This document shows positions 1-11,085 of a stretch of DNA of 64,000 bases, piece by piece (the stretch's first letter is position 1; each line of letters starts with the position of its first letter). The notes beneath the pieces were generated by a model. The model saw nothing but the letters and a program-made list of their open reading frames with translations. It had not been told where the DNA came from and searched no databases. Location of the stretch: positions 24,697,387 through 24,761,386 of the forward strand of contig CM066918.1 in the NCBI GenBank assembly GCA_033964015.1, in the 5' to 3' direction. Origin of the DNA: Scolanthus callimorphus (Eukaryota > Cnidaria > Anthozoa > Actiniaria > Edwardsiidae). A program made the position numbers and the translations under genes.

Positions 1-200
1 GTTATGTGCACCTCTTTTGAAACAACTGCCAATATGTTGTTTGCCTCTAATAATATCTACCCTGGTGACATTTGTGCCAAAGTGCACCTGAGGTTTAATT
101 CAAGTTCTGAATATTTAATGAAACTTGTTTACTTGACAAATGTGAACGCACTATGAGAATGGTCTGAACGCGGCTTGAAAGTTTCTTTGTTTTCTGACAG
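1..200 (+). other. Intron of the Cys-loop receptor gene
   Basis: AT-rich sequence ending in a pyrimidine-rich acceptor just before the channel's last exon. No coding signal was seen. Confidence 0.5.
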
Positions 201-380
201 GGTCCAGGTGGCAAAGTGGTCAATGTCAAAGTACCGACAAGTCAAAGAATCAAGAACTTGTTCACCATAAATGTCAGTGTGGAATCCATCGACATTAGTT
301 GTCGCTTTATTGTTCCTCTTTCCTTCTTTATTATTAACCTCATCTTCTGGATTTACTTCGTGGTGGATTCGTCAGAGTGA
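201..380 (+). CDS. Cys-loop ligand-gated ion channel subunit, last exon (GABA-A/glycine receptor-like), partial
   Basis: A TTTTCTGACAG acceptor ends at 200 and an open frame of 59 codons runs from there to TGA at 378-380. The last ~30 residues are a fourth transmembrane helix typical of Cys-loop receptors: an Asp-containing lead-in (VESIDISCR), then FIVPLSFFIINLIFWIYF, matching the 'FPLSFFIFNxxYW' ending of anionic GABA-A/glycine receptor subunits. The preceding residues are the variable M3-M4 loop. The protein ends only seven residues after the helix, as usual in this family. Earlier exons lie to the left of the window, so the ligand specificity cannot be told. The helix-coding part is copied again at about 5274-5323 by the downstream tandem duplication. 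Family call is firm, subtype is not. Confidence 0.72.
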   Translation, partial: GPGGKVVNVKVPTSQRIKNLFTINVSVESIDISCRFIVPLSFFIINLIFWIYFVVDSSE

Positions 381-611
381 CCTAATGTGGCCTAATGACC
401 TTGGTAATAAGTAGCGAGGCTAGACCACAATGCATTGCAATCCACGACTTTATTTAAAATCAAAGGGCTCTATGAGCCAACTCATTCATGAATTTGGAAT
501 TAGTAAATGGATAATTTTTCAGATATTGAAAATACTTTGGGAGGACACTGCACTATCTTGGGGCGGGGTGCATGTCGTACCTTTTAGGGTTAAAAATCAG
601 GCCTCTGTTTA

Positions 612-662
612 GGGATAACCCTAACCTAACCCTACCCTAAACCTGACCCTAACCTAACCCTG
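612..662 (+). repeat. Interstitial telomere-like repeats (CCCTAA variants), copy A
   Basis: A run of degenerate CCCTAA/CCTAACC units (ACCCTAACCTAACCCTACCC and continuing). The units correspond to the animal TTAGGG telomere repeat read on the other strand, mixed with CCTAAC and CCTGA variants. Confidence 0.6.
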
Positions 663-1680
663 GATGATAGATAGTGATAGACTGGTATAGGTGGTTTGTT
701 GGGTGAATCTATATTGGTGTACTTGGACATGAATTTATATCAGGAAAAAATGTCTTGTGGATACCTTTTAGGGGTCAAAATCGACCAAGCAACACCATGT
801 TTGGTACCTTTTAGGGGTAAAATCAAAATTTCCCAATGAGCACCCCCGTCCCAAAAATAGGGGAGCCCCCGCTGGGAAAATACTGGATACAGGCATGTGG
901 TAAGTTCTCATCAGTAGCCACATGGAAGATATGGGCAATTCAAGAAAATGTCTCTGATTTTTGTTTAAGTGTTGTTGTATCGCCTTTGAAAGAGATCTCC
1001 AGTTGGTTACCCCTAGCATGGACATGACAAGCATACAGGGACAAAATCCAATAGTGCTGGCAGATTGATTTTTCTTGAATTTTGCTAAGTGTCCAATTAT
1101 TTTGAAATTGGATAGTTTAAGTCTATGTATGAATGCTATATCATTAATAAATAACAGGGTCCCATACTTCAATGTTCAATGAAAAAAATTGGATCTACCA
1201 AATTGGATCCGGCCTACTGAATTTTCACTGAATTTTTTTCTTAATTGTAAAGCATGGAAAAAATTCCCCAACATTGGGCCAAAATACAGGGCTGCATGAT
1301 TTCATCATATTTGTCAGTCGTGTGACTTATGGCACTGAACCTACGAGATAGTTACCAGACTCATGACCAAAGAGCCCGACCCCCAGGAAAGTCCAAGATC
1401 AAATAACCCCTCCCTCGGGCAAAAGAGAATGCCAAAATCCCTACCCAGGAGAAAGCATTGCTTTTCTATTAAATTAAAGTAACATGTTGTTGGGTTTATC
1501 GTAAATAATAATAATAATAAAAACACTGCTGAATTCAATTGCACTTTGTCGTCCATTTCTTTCACGAAAGTCTTAACGAAAAACAATGGTGTCCAGAAGA
1601 TAGTTTCTCTCCACCACAGATTCACGGGACTCACCTAAATACTCCACTGTGCAAATTTGAAGCTGCCTGCTGCTGGGAGT

Positions 1681-2560
1681 GCATGAATCCCGGCGTAATC
1701 AATCGAACGTTCGGTAATCGAACTCAATCGAATACCAATCGTTCGATTGATTTTCGACTTGTTCGGCAATCGAACTCACAGCAAAATTTTCACAATCGAA
1801 CAAAATCGAACGTTCGGAAATCGAACTTTAAACATACTTAGATTTTTCTCCCTAAAGGTACCAAATTGGGAGTGGTTTTATCTGATTTTGACTCCAAAAA
1901 GGTACCAACAAGTCCGAATATACTGCAGAATTTTTAACAGACCTGAGCTACTAGACGTTTTAAGCTACAATAGCATGTAAAAGATTATGTGCTGAGACAA
2001 TACACCAAATGTTTCACTCCAAAATATGCTACCCTAACTAGCAGAGGCTTTTCCTCGGTAACTCGCTCTTTCATTTTGTTGCTAGCGCTCGCGGTTTTGC
2101 TGTCGTGCGTTGTTTTCATTTGTGATCTCGCCCCCGGCCAAAACAACTACGCGAATGTATGACACGTGACTAACTTCGTAAAATTTTAAAAGACTGATAG
2201 AAGAAAGCACTCATGCTCGCAGGTTACAATGTGGTAAAACATGTTTCTTTTTTACCGCCCAAAAGGTACCAGAGGGCCCTAAAAATTACATGAACCAAAA
2301 ACATCCCCTCCCCAAAGGTTTGGGAGTCCCCGTCTTTCTCCGGGAAATCCTGTGTCACACATTATTCATAATTACCGAACAAAATCGAACAATCCAATCT
2401 GTTCGATTGGTTGGTGTTCGATTTTGTTCGTAAATCGAACTCACAGCAAAGCTCGCGTTCGATTTTGTTCGATTGCCGAACAAATCGAACGATTGGTGTT
2501 CGATTGCGTTCGATTGATTTTTTGTTCGGATTTGTTCGATTGATTACGCCGGGATGAATA
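1681..2560. mobile_element. Foldback element (~880 bp), copy A
   Basis: The ends are inverted copies: GCATGAATCCCGGCGTAATC at the left and GATTACGCCGGGATGAATAC at the right. Both terminal arms are built of short TCGAAC/GTTCGA units (AATCGAACGTTCGG and similar). The interior has no convincing reading frame. It is a non-autonomous foldback or MITE-like element, with no recognised superfamily. Confidence 0.65.
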
Positions 2561-2883
2561 CAGAAGAAATGCTTCCCAATATGCGAACTTTTGCAGAGCT
2601 GCTAATCGTTGAGACGTCTCTACATGACTAATTATCGTAACGAATCCGCCAGTTTTCTCAGAAAGCAAAAACCCCGGTGGAAAACTCTTAGGAAAGACTA
2701 GTTATGTTTTGTAGGAAAATGGAAACATCCTTCGTATCCGGAGTTATAGTTTCCCGCCATCTTGAAATTTGATCCGGAAGTGACGTTTGCGAGATCTGCT
2801 GGCATGGCCGGCCTTCGACTATAAAGTTATTTTGTACCGGAAGATAGCAACTGCATGGCAAGATGGCAACCCGTGTATAGCAC

Positions 2884-2965
2884 TTGAACGCAAAGTTAAG
2901 CCCGATCGAGCGAGGTTAGAAAGTGGATGGGTGACCACTGCGAAATCGCAACTGTTGTAAGTAGT
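2884..2965 (+). repeat. 5S rRNA-like stretch (candidate 5S-derived SINE head or pseudogene), copy A
   Basis: The string AAGTTAAGC ... GAGGTTAG ... TGGATGGGTGACC followed by TGTTGTAAGTAG resembles the 3' two-thirds of eukaryotic 5S rRNA, including the internal promoter C box (TGGATGGGTGACC). The 5' third is not recognisable and the stems do not pair well, so a functional 5S gene is unlikely. 5S-derived SINEs are known in animals; this could be one. Confidence 0.45.
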
Positions 2966-4069
2966 CAAACTGGAGAGACGATAAGTGGAAAGGTTGAAAG
3001 AAAGTGGAACGATTACTGGCGATAATCGAATCAAAATTGTACTAACGCAAAAGGCCCATAATCGAATCGAAATCGTGCTAACGCAGAAGTCCCACATGAT
3101 ACCAATACTCCTTCATTTGCGCTGCGCGCGTATGAATGAGTAAAAAGGCCAGAGCAGAGCGGAGCCAGGGATGTTTGAAAGCGGATAAGTTGTTGATGAC
3201 TTTGCTCCCGCTGAAACGTTTAGGGCCGACTATTTGACTTTTGAGGGGGGACTGGATTTGCACACCAAATCCCACCTAAAATATTTGCATTGTGTGTGGA
3301 ATAAATTGCCGCATACGACTGAAGACCCCAAACATTTTTTGTGGATTTAATATCAATTTCATATTATTTGTTACTTATCCTTTCTGGCTATATGTTATTA
3401 CATTTGCGTTAACATTTTTACAATAAAAATGTTTCTTCTCTATGCAACTGCTAATCAACTAGTACATTGCCTTGGTTATTTGGTGAATATTCCCTCTTTT
3501 GATTCAATCATGATGTGCTAACCTAAACAATGGGAAACTGTACTAAGAACGACAAATCTAACAAATTTGTATCTTATTAAATGTAAATTCTACCTTTTTT
3601 TACTTTTTTGAATAATTTCTTTATCTAACCTCTTGCGCATCAGCTACGGGAAGTGGTCAAAACAAAGGTACCTTCTAGGAGCCCGAATTCGTCAGGGGAG
3701 GTGTTGGCTGGCGGAACAAAGTACCCTACCCAACCCCTACTGAATTTTCAACTATGATTTTCTCGAATGGTTATGTAGGGGTACCAGATTTTATCGCATA
3801 AATGTACTTGCCTCGTGTTGAAGAGGACGATGGTTAGCTACCTTTTCATTATGGTCATTATTTTGCGAGAAATTTGCAGTCAAAAATTTTCTTTGAAAAT
3901 AGGTCGGTGGGTTCGGGTCATACCCCACTCCCCTAAATCGGGTCCCCCTATAGTACCATTGCTTTGGACCTCTCCCCAAACGATACACAAGCGTCTACGT
4001 GGAGGCAATATTTTATCACACAATTTAAAAAACATACTTGTTGTCCACTGCGAGCAGAGCTTTCTATCT

Positions 4070-4185
4070 CGGTCTTCCTACTGTATCGGTCTTTTATTGA
4101 CTGGCAAATGTGTTTGCGTGTCTGGTACTTCTCGTATTTCGCTCGAAATACCAGGAAGACAGACAGAAAGAAACCTCTATTCGCG
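4070..4185. repeat. Short hairpin repeat, copy A (also at 9021-9130)
   Basis: Imperfect palindrome around GTGTCTGGTACTTCTCG / CGAAATACCAGGAAGACAGA followed by GACAGAAAGAAACCTCT. Related hairpins with the same flank (AACAGAAAGAAAC) occur at 24895-24995 and 27240-27390, so this is a dispersed small element family. Confidence 0.5.
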
Positions 4186-5562
4186 TAGTAAACTTGACGT
4201 AGATAAAGGTGTTTAAGAGTCTGCTTCGTGAAACAGGAAATTCTATCATTTAGGCCTTTTAGTAAAACAATCGCATCAAGAACTGAAGCAAGACCTTTGT
4301 TTTATCAGCTGTAAAAGGAAAAATGAACCGTTGGCTTGATTTAGTTCTTCTGTGTCACTTTACCTAATCTATTTTTCTCTCAAAGTCTTAAACGTCTGAG
4401 GGCTGCCAGTCTAGCATTGTTTATTTTCCAGTTTCTGTAGAAATACCGAGCCCGTTTCTAACGCGGCGACACTAGGAGTGGCATTTGACTAAAACAGAAA
4501 TTTGATGGTCACGCCTCATATTTGATGTCACGGAAAATCTCAGCCTTTATAAATGGCATGGCTGGCGAAACCGCTAGATAGAGTTTCGTCAGCATCACTG
4601 GAAATGGTAAAAGTTACGGAGCAATTGGTTTTTATTTTACATTAACGTAGATATGGCCATGGGAAACTGAAAGATGTTTAAAAACGTTCGTATGGGGTTT
4701 TACTTGGGTTGGTGGCACTAAGTTTTTCCCTACCAAGACACCTATTTAGCTAGCTAGCGTATCTCCTATAAACATGACAACTCTGCTAATTCTTCACCGT
4801 TCTTTAATTCCAATATCCTACTCCTGACTACCGCCTATAAAGAACACTGAAAGAACACGCTTACTGAAAAGGAACTGTCAGGGCGTATCTGCTAGCTAGC
4901 GATAATCATTGTCGCTAAATGGCTTTTCAGGTTGAGTCACAAGCCAGCCTGTGAACTCGGGACAGGGAAGCCATTTAGTAACAAGGCCAAGGTTTATAAA
5001 CATAGACCAGTTGGCGGTTTATTCCGCCATTTGATAGGGAATGAATTGGAAAAAAGCTGTCTCAATCACTGGAAAGAGCTCCCCAAATATAGTAGATATG
5101 CTAATTTGTAGCACCATAGGATGGAAACTAGCGATGATATGACTTTACAAAAAAGTCGAAAATTTTACAGAGGTTTGTATGGTGTGGTGCAAAAGTTTGC
5201 ACCTCACCATACAAACCATTGTAAAATCTTTGAACTTTTCGGAATCATATCTTCATTAGTTTTTATCCTATTATTATTAACCTCATCTTCTGGATTTACT
5301 TCGTGGTGGATTCGTCAGAGTGACCTAATGTGGCCTAATGACCTTGGTAATAAGTAGCGAAGCTAGACCACAATGCATTGCAATCCACGACTTTATTTAA
5401 AATCAAAGGGCTCTATGAGCCAACTCATTCATGAATTTGGAATTAGTGAATGGATAATTTTTCAGATATTGAAAATACTTTGGGAGGACACTGCACTATC
5501 TTGGGGCGGGGTGCATGTCGTACCTTTTAGGGTTAAAAATCAGGCCTCTGGTAGCTTTTAGG

Positions 5563-5612
5563 GATAACCCTAACCTAACCCTACCCTAAACCTGACCCTA
5601 ACCTAACCCTGG
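5563..5612 (+). repeat. Interstitial telomere-like repeats, copy B
   Basis: Same tract as in copy A at the expected offset. Copy B has a few extra bases (GGTAGC) immediately before it, so the two copies have begun to diverge here. Confidence 0.6.
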
Positions 5613-6632
5613 ATGATAGATAGTGATAGACTGGTATAGGTGGTTTGTTGGGTGAATCTATATTGGTGTACTTGGACATGAATTTATATCAGGAAAAAAT
5701 GTCTTGTGGATACCTTTTAGGGGTCAAAATCGACCAAGCAACACCATGTTTGGTACCTTTTAGGGGTAAAATCAAAATTTCCCAATGAGCACCCCCGTCC
5801 CAAAAATAGGGGAGCCCCCGCTGGGAAAATACTGGATACAGGCATGTGGTAAGTTCTCATCAGTAGCCACATGGAAGATATGGGCAATTCAAGAAAATGT
5901 CTCTGATTTTTGTTTAAGTGTTGTTGTATCGCCTTTGAAAGAGATCTCCAGTTGGTTTACCCCTAGCATGGACATGACAAGCATACAGGCACAAAATCCA
6001 ATAGTGCTGGCAGATTGATTTTTCTTGAATTTTGCTAAGTGTCCAATTATTTTGAAATTGGATAGTTTAAGTCTATGTATGAATGCTATATCATTAATAA
6101 ATAACAGGGTCCCATACTTCAATGTTCAATGAAAAAAATTGGATCTACCAAATTGGATCCGGCCTACTGAATTTTCACTGAATTTTTTTCTTAATTGTAA
6201 AGCATGGAAAAAATTCCCCAGCATTGGGCCAAAATACAGGGCTGCATGATTTCATCATATTTGTCAGTCGTGTGACTTATGGCATTGAACCTACGAGATA
6301 GTTACCAGACACATGACCAAAGAGCCCGACCCCCAGGAAAGTCCAAGATCAAATAACCCCTCCCTCGGGCAAAAGAGAATGTCAAAATCCCTACCCAGGA
6401 GAAAGCATTGCTTTTCTGTTAAATTAAAGTAACATGTTGTTGGGTTTATCGTAAATAATAATAATAATAAAAACACTGCTGAATTCAATTGCACTTTGTC
6501 GTCCATTTCTTTCACGAAAGTCTTATGACGAAAAACAATGGTGTCCAGAAGATAGTTTCTCTCCACCACAGATTCACGGGACTCACCTAAATACTCCACT
6601 GTGCAAATTTGAAGCTGCCTGCTGCTGGGAGT

Positions 6633-7512
6633 GCATGAATCCCGGCGTAATCAATCGAACGTTCGGTAATCGAACTCAATCGAATACCAATCGTTCGATT
6701 GATTTTCGACTTGTTCGGCAATCGAACTCACAGCAAAATTTTCACAATCGAACAAAATCGAACGTTCGGAAATCGAACTTTAAACATACTTAGATTTTTC
6801 TCCCTAAAGGTACCAAATTGGGAGTGGTTTTATCTGATTTTGACTCCAAAAAGGTACCAACAAGTCCGAATATACTGCAGAATTTTTAACAGACCTGAGC
6901 TACTAGACGTTTTAAGCTACAATAGCCTGTAAAAGATTATGTGCTGAGACAATACACCAAATGTTTCACTCCAAAATATGCTACCCTAACTAGCAGAGGC
7001 TTTTCCTCGGTAACTCGCTCTTTCATTTTGTTGCTAGCGCTCGCGGTTTTGCTGTCGTGCGTTGTTTTCATTTGTTATCTCGCCCCCGGCCAAAACAACT
7101 ACGCGAATGTATGACACGTGACTAACTTCGTAAAATTTTAAAAGACTGACAGAAGAAAGCACTCATGCTCGCAGGTTACAATGTGGTAAAACATGTTTCT
7201 TTTTTACCGCCCAAAAGGTACCAGAGGGCCCTAAAAATTACATGAACCAAAAACATCCCCTCCCCAAAGGTTTGGGAGTCCCCGTCTTTCTCCGGGAAAT
7301 CCTGTGTCACACATTATTCATAATTACCGAACAAAATCGAACAATCCAATCTGTTCGATTGGTTGGTGTTCGATTTTGTTCGTAAATCGAACTCACAGCA
7401 AAGCTCGCGTTCGATTTTGTTCGATTGCCGAACAAATCGAACGATTGGTGTTCGATTGCGTTCGATTGATTTTTTGTTCTGATTTGTTCGATTGATTACG
7501 CCGGGATGAATA
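6633..7512. mobile_element. Foldback element (~880 bp), copy B
   Basis: Duplicate of the 1681-2560 element carried along in the second unit, with the same inverted ends and TCGAAC-rich arms. Confidence 0.65.
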
Positions 7513-7835
7513 CAGAAGAAATGCTTCCCAATATGCGAACTTTTGCAGAGCTGCTAATCGTTGAGACGTCTCTACATGACTAATCATCGTAACGAATCCG
7601 CCAGTTTTCTCAGAAAGCAAAAAACCCGGTGGAAAACTCTTAGGAAAGACTAGTTATGTTTTGTAGGAAAATGGAAACATCCTTCGTATCCGGAGTTATA
7701 GTTTCCCGCCATCTTGAAATTTGATCCGGAAGTGACGTTTGCGAGATCTGCTGGCATGGCCGGCCTTCGACTATAAAGTTATTTTGTACCGGAAGATAGC
7801 AACTGCATGGCAAGATGGCAACCCGTGTATAGCAC

Positions 7836-7917
7836 TTGAACGCAAAGTTAAGCCCGATCGAGCGAGGTTAGAAAGTGGATTGGTGACCACTGCGAAATCG
7901 CAACTGTTGTAAGTAGT
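7836..7917 (+). repeat. 5S rRNA-like stretch, copy B
   Basis: Duplicate of the copy A stretch with a substitution in the C box (TGGATTGGTGACC). Confidence 0.42.
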
Positions 7918-9946
7918 CGAACTGGAGAGACGATAAGTGGAAAGGTTGAAAGAAAGTGGAACGATTACTGGCGATAATCGAATCAAAATTGTACTAACGC
8001 AAAAGGCCCATAATCGAATCGAAATCGTGCTAACGCAGAAGTCCCACATGATACCAATACTCCTTCATTTGCGCTGCGCGCGTATGAATGAGAAAAAAGG
8101 CCAGAGCAGAGCGGAGCCAGGGATGTTTGAAAGCGGATAAGTTGTTGATGACTTTGCTCCCGCTGAAACGTTTAGGGCCGACTATTTGACTTTTGAGGGG
8201 GGATTGGATTTGCACACCAAATCCCACCTAAAATATTTGCATTGTGTGTGGAATAAATTGCCGCATACGACTGAAGACCCCAAACATTTTTTGTGGATTT
8301 AATATCAATTTCATATTATTTGTTAGTTATCCTTTCTGGCTATATGTTATTACATTTGCGTTAACATTTTTACAATAAAAATGTTTCTTCTCTATGCAAC
8401 TGCTAATCAACTAGTACATTGCCTTGGTTATTTGGTGAATATTCCCTCTTTTGATTCAATCATGATGTGCTAACATAAACAATGGGAAACTGTACTAAGA
8501 ACGACAAATCTAACAAATTTGTATCTTATTAAATGTAAATTCTACCTTTTTTTACTTTTTTGAATAATTTCTTTATCTAACCTCTTGCGCATCAGCTACG
8601 GGAAGTGGTCAAAACAAAGGTACCTTCTAGGAGCCCGAATTCCTCAGGGGAGGTGTTGGCTGGCGGAACAAAGTACCCTACCCACCCCTACTGAATTTTC
8701 AACTATGATTTTCTCGAATGGTTATGTAGGGGTACCAGATTTTATCGCATAAATGTACTTGCCTCGTGTTGAAGAGGACGATGGTTAGCTACCTTTTCAT
8801 TATGGTCATTATTTTGCGAGAAATTTGCAGTCAAAAATTTTCTTTGAAAATAGGTCGGTGGGTTCGGGTCATACCCCACACCCCTAAATCGGGTCCCCCT
8901 ATAGTACCATTGCTTTGGACCTCTCCCCAAACGATACACAAGCGTCTACGTGGAGGCAATATTTTATCACACAATTTAAAAAACATACTTGTTGTCCACT
9001 GCGAGCAGAGCTTTCTATCTCGGTCTTCCTACTGTATCGGTCTTTTATTGACTGGCAAATGTGTTTGCGTGTCTGGTATCTCGTATTTCGCTCGAAATAC
9101 CAGGAAGGCAGACAGAAAGAAACCTCTATTCGCGTAGTAAACTTGACGTAGATAAAGGTTTCTTGGCGGAAAGGTGTTTAAGAGTCTGCTTCGTGAAACA
9201 GGAAATTCTATACATTTAGGCCTTTTTAGTAAAACAATCGCATCAAGAACTGAAGCAAGACCTTTGTTTTATCAGCTGTAAAAGGAAAAATGAACCGTTG
9301 GCTTGATTTAGTTCTTCTGTGTCACTTTACCTAATCTATTTTTCTCTCAAAGTCTCAAACGTCTGAGGGCTGCCAGTCTAGCATTGTTTATTTTCCAGTT
9401 TCTGTAGAAATACCGAGCCCGTTTCTAACGCGGCGACACTAGGAGTGGCATTTGACTAAAACAGAAATTTGATGGTCACGCCTCATATTTGATGTCACGG
9501 AAAATCTCAGCCTTTGGCTGGCGAAACCGCTAGATAGAGTTTCGTCAGCATCACTGGAAATGGTAAAAGTTACGGAGCAATTGGTTTTTATTTTACATTA
9601 ACGTAGATATGGCCATGGGAAACTGAAAGATGTTTAAAAAACGTTCGTATGGGGTTTTACTTGGGTTGGTGGCACTAAGTTTTTCCCTACCAAGACACCT
9701 ATTTAGCTAGCTAGCGTATCTCCTACAAACATGACAACTCTACTAATTCTTCACCGTTCTTTAATTCCAATATCCTGCTCCTGACTTCCGCCTATAAAGA
9801 ACACTGAAAGAACACGCGATAATCATTGTCGCTAAATGGCTTTCAGGTTGAGTCACAAGCCAGCCTGTGAACCCGGGACAGGGAAGCCATTTAGTAACAA
9901 GGCCAAGGTGGGGGTCTGATCGGCGATTTTAAGCTAAAACGTTGAT

Positions 9947-10330
9947 AAACATAGACCAGTTGGCGGTTTATTCCACCATTTGATAGGGAGTGAATTGGCA
10001 AAAAGCTGTCACAATCACTGGAAAGAGCTCCCCAAATATAGTAGATATGCCAATTTGTAGCACCATAGGATGGAAACTAGCGATGATATGACTTTACAAA
10101 ACAGTCGAAAATTTTACAGAGGTTTGTATGGTGTGGTGCAAAAGTTTGCACCTCACCATACAAACCATTGTAAAATCTTTGAACTTTTCGGAATCATATC
10201 TTCATTAGTTTTTATCCTATGGTGTTATAAATTGGCATACCTACTAAATTCGGGATGCTCTTTCCACTGATGGCGAAAGATTTCTTCAAATGGCGGAATA
10301 AACCGCCGACTGGTCTATTATACAAACGTC
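9947..10330. mobile_element. Foldback element spanning the right end of the duplication
   Basis: The left arm ATAGACCAGTTGGCGGTTTA is matched by the inverted right arm TAAACCGCCGACTGGTCTAT near 10300-10321. In copy A the left arm is present (about 5004-5040) but the right arm is missing, because the unit ends at 5273. The duplication breakpoint therefore cuts this element. A tight inner hairpin (GTTTGTATGGTG / CACCATACAAAC) sits at 5172-5216 and 10121-10165. Confidence 0.6.
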
Positions 10331-11085
10331 GTTTGTTTGCCGCGACGAATTCAATAGCGCTGCGCACAGATGCTAAAATTAAATCACTAGATTCAGCTAT
10401 TCAGACAAACAATCCCTCTGAAATCCCATTCAGAAGGATCGCGCTCGAAATACGAGCCAGCTAGGGTAAGAGTACATATACAAGCTCTGCTATAATAAGT
10501 GGAACTGCCAGTTTAAACCAGTTCATTGATTTTGTATCGTTCTTTAGAAAGAAAACGGAGAAAATGGGAGAAACGTATTTGCTTGTCTGAGTTTTTAATT
10601 AGTGTGACGTCATCTGTGCGGAGCGCTATTCAACGGCCGACTCTTCTGCTAAAAGTATTGTAATTATAAAAGTGTGATGGATTATCTAATACCAAGGTTG
10701 CTGTAATTTTAGTTCCAATGGTGGCTTAGAAGAACAAAATGCCTGGAAACGCCCCTGACATGCACACAAGAAAATCATCATTTTAGTGATAAACGTTAAC
10801 AGTCATCAGCTCACTAATAATCCATCTATTGTTGGACGATATGTCAATTGCTCTGTCAAGAGTTACATTTATTTTATTCTTCTAGACAACTGCGTTTGGT
10901 CAGCTTACAAAAAGATGCAAACACAGCGTTAGCTGTGCAAAATTGGGCCACTGTATGTTATAAATTACAAAAGGTCTTGTGACAGATACGTTGTGATTAG
11001 TTTTACTGAATAGAATAGAAAGTGCTATTAAAGGCAGTCTTTGGAGCGAGTCGTTTACACGGATCAAGCGGGAGCTACTAGCAAG
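10331..11085. other. Intergenic, 5' flank of the astacin gene
   Basis: Unique AT-rich sequence between the tandem duplication and the astacin start codon. It must hold the promoter, but I see no strong motif. There is no coding signal. Confidence 0.5.

Larger units (their letters stand above)
331..5273. repeat. Tandem segmental duplication, copy A (~4.94 kb)
   Basis: This segment and 5274-10219 are nearly identical along their whole length and lie head to tail. The shared sequence starts at TTATTAACCTCATCTTC inside the receptor's last exon (the CCTCATCTTC anchor is at 338 and 5281) and ends at TTAGTTTTTATCCTA (to about 5270 and 10219). Differences are scattered single bases and small indels. 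Copy A alone has about 40 bp near 4860-4900, and copy B alone has about 35 bp near 9908-9945. Apart from the receptor end no coding sequence is supported. Short open frames here are interrupted, low-complexity or lie on repeats, and I do not call them genes. Confidence 0.9.
5274..10219. repeat. Tandem segmental duplication, copy B (~4.95 kb)
   Basis: Second unit of the duplication. It begins with the receptor's transmembrane-helix-4 coding end, without the rest of that exon or an acceptor, so the copy of the exon here is an inert fragment (5274-5323). It then repeats all landmarks of copy A at an offset of about 4943-4952: telomere-like tract, large foldback, 5S-like stretch and hairpin. After 10219 the sequence diverges from the start of copy B and continues into unique DNA. 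Confidence 0.9.

Noticed and set aside
430..10464. Numerous 60-135 codon open frames in the two duplicated units
   Set aside because: They occur in pairs because of the duplication, overlap each other on both strands, lie on foldback or telomere-like repeats, and resemble no protein family.
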